A stretch of DNA of 64,000 nt, taken from the NCBI RefSeq assembly GCF_025024155.1, contig NW_026251710.1:434001-498000 (forward strand), in the 5' to 3' direction. Below are positions 60,747-64,000 of the stretch, in pieces. The position numbers and the translations under genes are program-made. Origin of the DNA: Gamsiella multidivaricata (taxonomy: Eukaryota; Mortierellomycota; Mortierellomycetes; Mortierellales; Mortierellaceae). Under the pieces are notes generated by a model. The model was not told where the DNA came from and did no database searches. It was given only the letters and a program-made list of their open reading frames with translations. Each line of letters opens with the position of its first letter. Position 1 is the first letter of the stretch.

Positions 60747-63190
60747 ATGGGATCACTCGAAGCACCATCCGGCCAGAGACCCACTCGGAGGGCTGCCACC
60801 AAGGCTGCGCTCGCTATCAAGTCCGAGGCGCAGGAGGGCGACGACGATGCAGTCGACAATACCAGGACCCCACGCAGCGCCGACAGAGACTACAATGCCT
60901 TTGCAGAGATCATGTCCACCAGAGCCCCCACAGCCAACAAAGCGCCTGCAGCAGCTCCAAGATCTCGGGTCAAAAAAACCATCGAAAAGAAACCTTCGCC
61001 ATCATCATCTCTTTCATCGACCGATGTAGACATCATTAACGCAGCTGTATCCTCAGAGCTGGTCCCAGATCTAGAAGACCTGGTTGCAGATGCAGCTCGA
61101 GTTCGGATATCAGGAAAGCACTCTCGAAGCTATCACCGATTCACAACTCTTAAATCCCAAAGGCGTGTCCATGATGATCTGATAGCCTGGTACGATATCC
61201 ATCACCGCAAACTGCCCTGGCGTCGGGACTTTCATAATCCGACTCCTCCGACAGAAGAGGACGCACCGGGTCAACGGGCCTATGAGGTTTGGGTCTCGGA
61301 GATTATGTGTCAACAGACCCAGGTGGCGACCGTGATCCCGTACTACAACACATGGATGGCGAAATGGCCCACGATTACGGATCTGGCCGCAGCGGATCTG
61401 GAGGAGGTGAATAAGGTCTGGACAGGGCTTGGATACTACTCTCGTGCGTCTCGATTACATTCGGGAGCCCAGAAGGTCGTCAAGGATTTCAATGGCGTTC
61501 TTCCAAGGTGAGGAACTGTTTGATAATGAAGTGAATCCCACTCTCTCTTTCTCTCTTTTATATATATATATATAACGAACACCATGGACTGATGACTGAG
61601 ATGAATCTTTGCCCCCGATCTAACTTTTTAGTGACCCTGTGATACTGGAGAAGGAGGTCCCAGGGATTGGAAGGTACACAGCTGGAGCCATTGTATCACA
61701 TGCGTACAATGTACCTGCAGAACTAGTCGATGGGAATGTGATCCGTGTCCTGTCCCGGTTACGGGCCATCGGCGGCGATGTAAAGGGTCCGAAAGTCGTT
61801 GATCTGCATTGGTAAGTTGTTGTTGTTGTTGTCTTCCAAGACGTCCCAGAATTCCTATTATTCATTCGGACTAGACAGGAATAGTAATTGAATATTGCGA
61901 TGGGGGGGGGGAATATATTATTATTATTATTTTTGGTCAAATAGGTTGATTGCAAAAGAACTGGTGCATCAGAATCGTCCAGGGTGTTTCAACCAGGCCT
62001 TGATGGAACTCGGTGCTAAAGTCTGTACTCCTCAGAACCCAAAGTGTGGCGAGTGTCCAGTACAGACAAGCTGCAGGGCATTTGCGGAGGTAATTATTTT
62101 TCAATACAGTCTCCCGTTTCTTTTTTTTTTTTTGTTTGCTGACATACGGTAGCATCATAGCAAAATCAAGAGGCTGATCTGGTTCCTTTTTTTTTTTGTG
62201 TTTCTAGGCAGTGGACCTCAAGAAGAGCCGGCAGGAGACCATTGGAGCGTCCCAGAAGAGGTCGATCCAACGAGAGGATGATGACTTGACTGATGAGTGC
62301 ACATTATGTCTGCCAGAGACCGACGCAGAGGGAAAGGATCAAGGGCTGGTAACGCAATATCCCCGGAAAGCTGCCAAGAAGGCACCCAGGGATGAAGGTA
62401 ATTCTACATGTGCGACTTGCACGATTTAGCTACTATTGCCTTGGAGATGTACTAACTCTCACTTTTGTTTTCATTTCAATAAGAATGTGCGGTATCCATA
62501 TTGGAGCGCGTAAGAAGCGATAAAGAGTCAGGAGAGTCCAAGTCAGAGTTTTTGCTAGTCAAACGACCTGACAAGGGCCTCTTGGCCGGGATGTGGGAGT
62601 TTCCGACCGTGGAACAGGATCAATTGCAGACGGACCACAAGCAAACAGAGCTCTCCACCTACAGCCAACGCTCCGAATCCAGTCGCAGGTATCTGAGCGA
62701 GACCCTCAAACTAGACTGGATCAAGGACTGCAAAGACCTTCAAAGGCGGGACCTTGGGAGTGTCCAGCATCTGTTCTCGCATATCCGAAAGGTCTACCAC
62801 GTAGAATGGGTCCTTGTCAAGGACGGAGAGGATGTGATCAGGGCAATCAAAGAGACGAACGAGAAGAAGAAAAGTCCAACAAGTCTGGAGACCCAATGGC
62901 TTACGGTCCAAGAACTGGAGACGGCTGCGATCCCCACGGGGATCAACAAGACCTTCCAGTTGCTCCAAAAGTACAAGACCGGTGCTGGCAAGAAGGACCT
63001 TGACGATGGCTCCGAAGGAAACAAGCGCAAAAAGACGGGAGGGCCTGAAGGAGGTTTAGGGAAGGACAGGAAGAAGGTTAAGAAGGAGGAGGGGCTTTCG
63101 GACATATCAAAGTTCTTCAAGACACCACCCTCCACAGGCGAATCGCCATTTTGTGCATCAAAGAAGGGGACGACCCCATTTGAAAGATAG
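60747..63190 (+). CDS. MUTYH: Adenine DNA glycosylase MutY (MUTYH)
   Basis: Base-excision repair enzyme removing adenine opposite 8-oxoguanine. Five exons join in phase: 60747-61507, 61632-61811, 61945-62089, 62208-62397 and 62484-63190, giving 660 residues. The N-terminal ~110 residues are charged and probably include nuclear or mitochondrial targeting. The catalytic core has [31 protein letters not shown] with the catalytic Glu, [25 protein letters not shown] (helix-hairpin-helix) and [13 protein letters not shown] with the catalytic Asp. The 4Fe-4S loop is [17 protein letters not shown]. The C-terminal Nudix-like domain contains LLAGMWEFP and [14 protein letters not shown], which reads the 8-oxoG strand. 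A basic tail ends with [10 protein letters not shown], similar to a PCNA-binding box. Intron one contains a TA repeat near 61560. Confidence 0.95.
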
Positions 63191-63280
63191 AATAAAATAG
63201 GGCAATAAATTATGGCAAAGAAAAAAGATCTGCAAGCACACTTCACTTACACCTTCCCTTCGCGCTTCAGAATCACCACC

Positions 63281-64000
63281 ATGGTAATCGACCGAGCATC
63301 CCAACAACGTCCAACCCCTAGTTCGCGAACCCTAGCCCTTAAAAACAAAGAACCGCCGAGTCTGAACCATCGCGTTTCTTTTTTTTTTTTAAATTCTCCA
63401 TTCCAAATGTTCATAGCCCATCCTTGCACTTGAGATCAAGGCCTCGCTCGAGAACATCACCAACCTGGTCCCTGCTGATGCCGACCATACCTGGCACTTC
63501 AAGATCCAGTGCACAAAGTGCCGTGAGATCGATTCTAATTATATCACTATGAATGCCATCGTAAGAGAGAAAAAAAAAAAAAAGCACAGGGTTCAAATGC
63601 AAGATCGTATCTTATTCTATGATCGTCCAACTTTGCTGACATGGACTCTTTTTTTCTTTTTCTTTTTCTTATCTCCCTGGAACTTAGGAAAAGGCTGAGA
63701 TGGGATCTGGACGTGGCGAGGCCAATCTGGTTATGAAGTGCAAATTCTGCAAGTGCGAGAGTTCTGCCGGTAAAGGCACCTTCAACCCCCCACTTTTCCT
63801 CTCTCTCTCCATTGAAACTACATCAATCCCCCCCACACACGCTCGAAATGACTTGAAGAATAACCCAGGAAACTCACCTCCGCGTTCCTTGACAACCCAA
63901 TGTGCTAGATTTCGTCTCAAAGCCCGTGCCCTATACATTGGAGAAGAGCGAAAAATTCGCGCCCATCGTCACGATCGAATGCCGTGGATTGGAACTGGTC
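63281..64000 (+). CDS. CXXC-motif zinc-binding protein (DUF866/CZIB), 5' part
   Basis: Eukaryotic family with human CZIB (C1orf123) as the known member. Its function is not established. The gene begins with an exon whose coding part is just ATG at 63281-63283. Exons 63417-63560 and 63688-63769 follow, then an exon from 63909 that continues past the window end. Joined, it reads MPILALEIKASLENITNL, as in relatives (ALQLKATLENITNL in human form). Zinc cysteines are CTKC in exon two and CKFCKC in exon three. VTIECRGLELV near the edge matches the conserved ECRGLEP end, so only about 20-40 residues are missing. The first intron's donor GTAATC directly follows the ATG. Confidence 0.88.

Overview
The window is nuclear DNA of a filamentous fungus. 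Genes have many short GT-AG introns, homopolymer A/T tracts and CT-rich promoters. Products include a DASH-complex subunit, Prm1, Mid1, Nem1 and an NFX1-type factor, a set typical of fungi. Compact spacing, numerous introns, and poly-N, poly-Q and Ser-rich low complexity suggest an early-diverging lineage such as Mortierellomycota. That placement is inference from gene character, not a database result.

Layout. 0.1-2 kb: a decayed pogo/Tigger-type DNA transposon. 2-7 kb: a GH47 alpha-1,2-mannosidase, the U2 snRNP A' protein (minus) and a tRNA-Leu(CAA). 8-17 kb: a Ypk1/Gad8-type AGC kinase, a kelch-repeat membrane protein and the MCM7 helicase subunit. 16.8-25 kb: a tiny spliced DASH subunit Hsk3 gene, a 1354-residue NFX1/FAP1 zinc-finger protein, a HIG1-domain mitochondrial protein and COX10. 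25-34 kb: TAP42/alpha4, a ferric reductase with an unusual insertion, and a metallo-beta-lactamase-fold hydrolase. 34-43 kb: PRM1, the MSP1 AAA ATPase, a monocarboxylate-type MFS transporter and a GPI-type secreted protein. 43.7-48.4 kb: a large gene joining a bromodomain to a protein kinase domain. 50-55 kb: a secreted repeat protein and an SR splicing factor. 55-64 kb: the NEM1 phosphatase, the MID1 calcium channel subunit, the MutY DNA glycosylase, and the 5' part of a CXXC zinc-binding protein that runs off the window.

There are no operons. Neighbours are mostly unrelated housekeeping genes on both strands. Several pairs are divergent with short shared promoters (COX10/TAP42, 288 bp) or convergent. 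Two loose themes recur. One is mitochondria: HIG1, COX10 and MSP1. The other is the cell surface and membrane: PRM1, MID1, the GPI protein, the secreted repeat protein, the kelch receptor and ferric reductase.

Exon boundaries were worked out by hand from reading frame, splice sites and family homology. Coding starts are less certain than splice junctions. The most unusual item is the bromodomain-kinase fusion at 43753-48430. Next are the ferric reductase with a transmembrane insertion inside its NADPH domain, a GC-AG intron in the HIG1 gene, and an initiator exon consisting only of ATG in the last gene.
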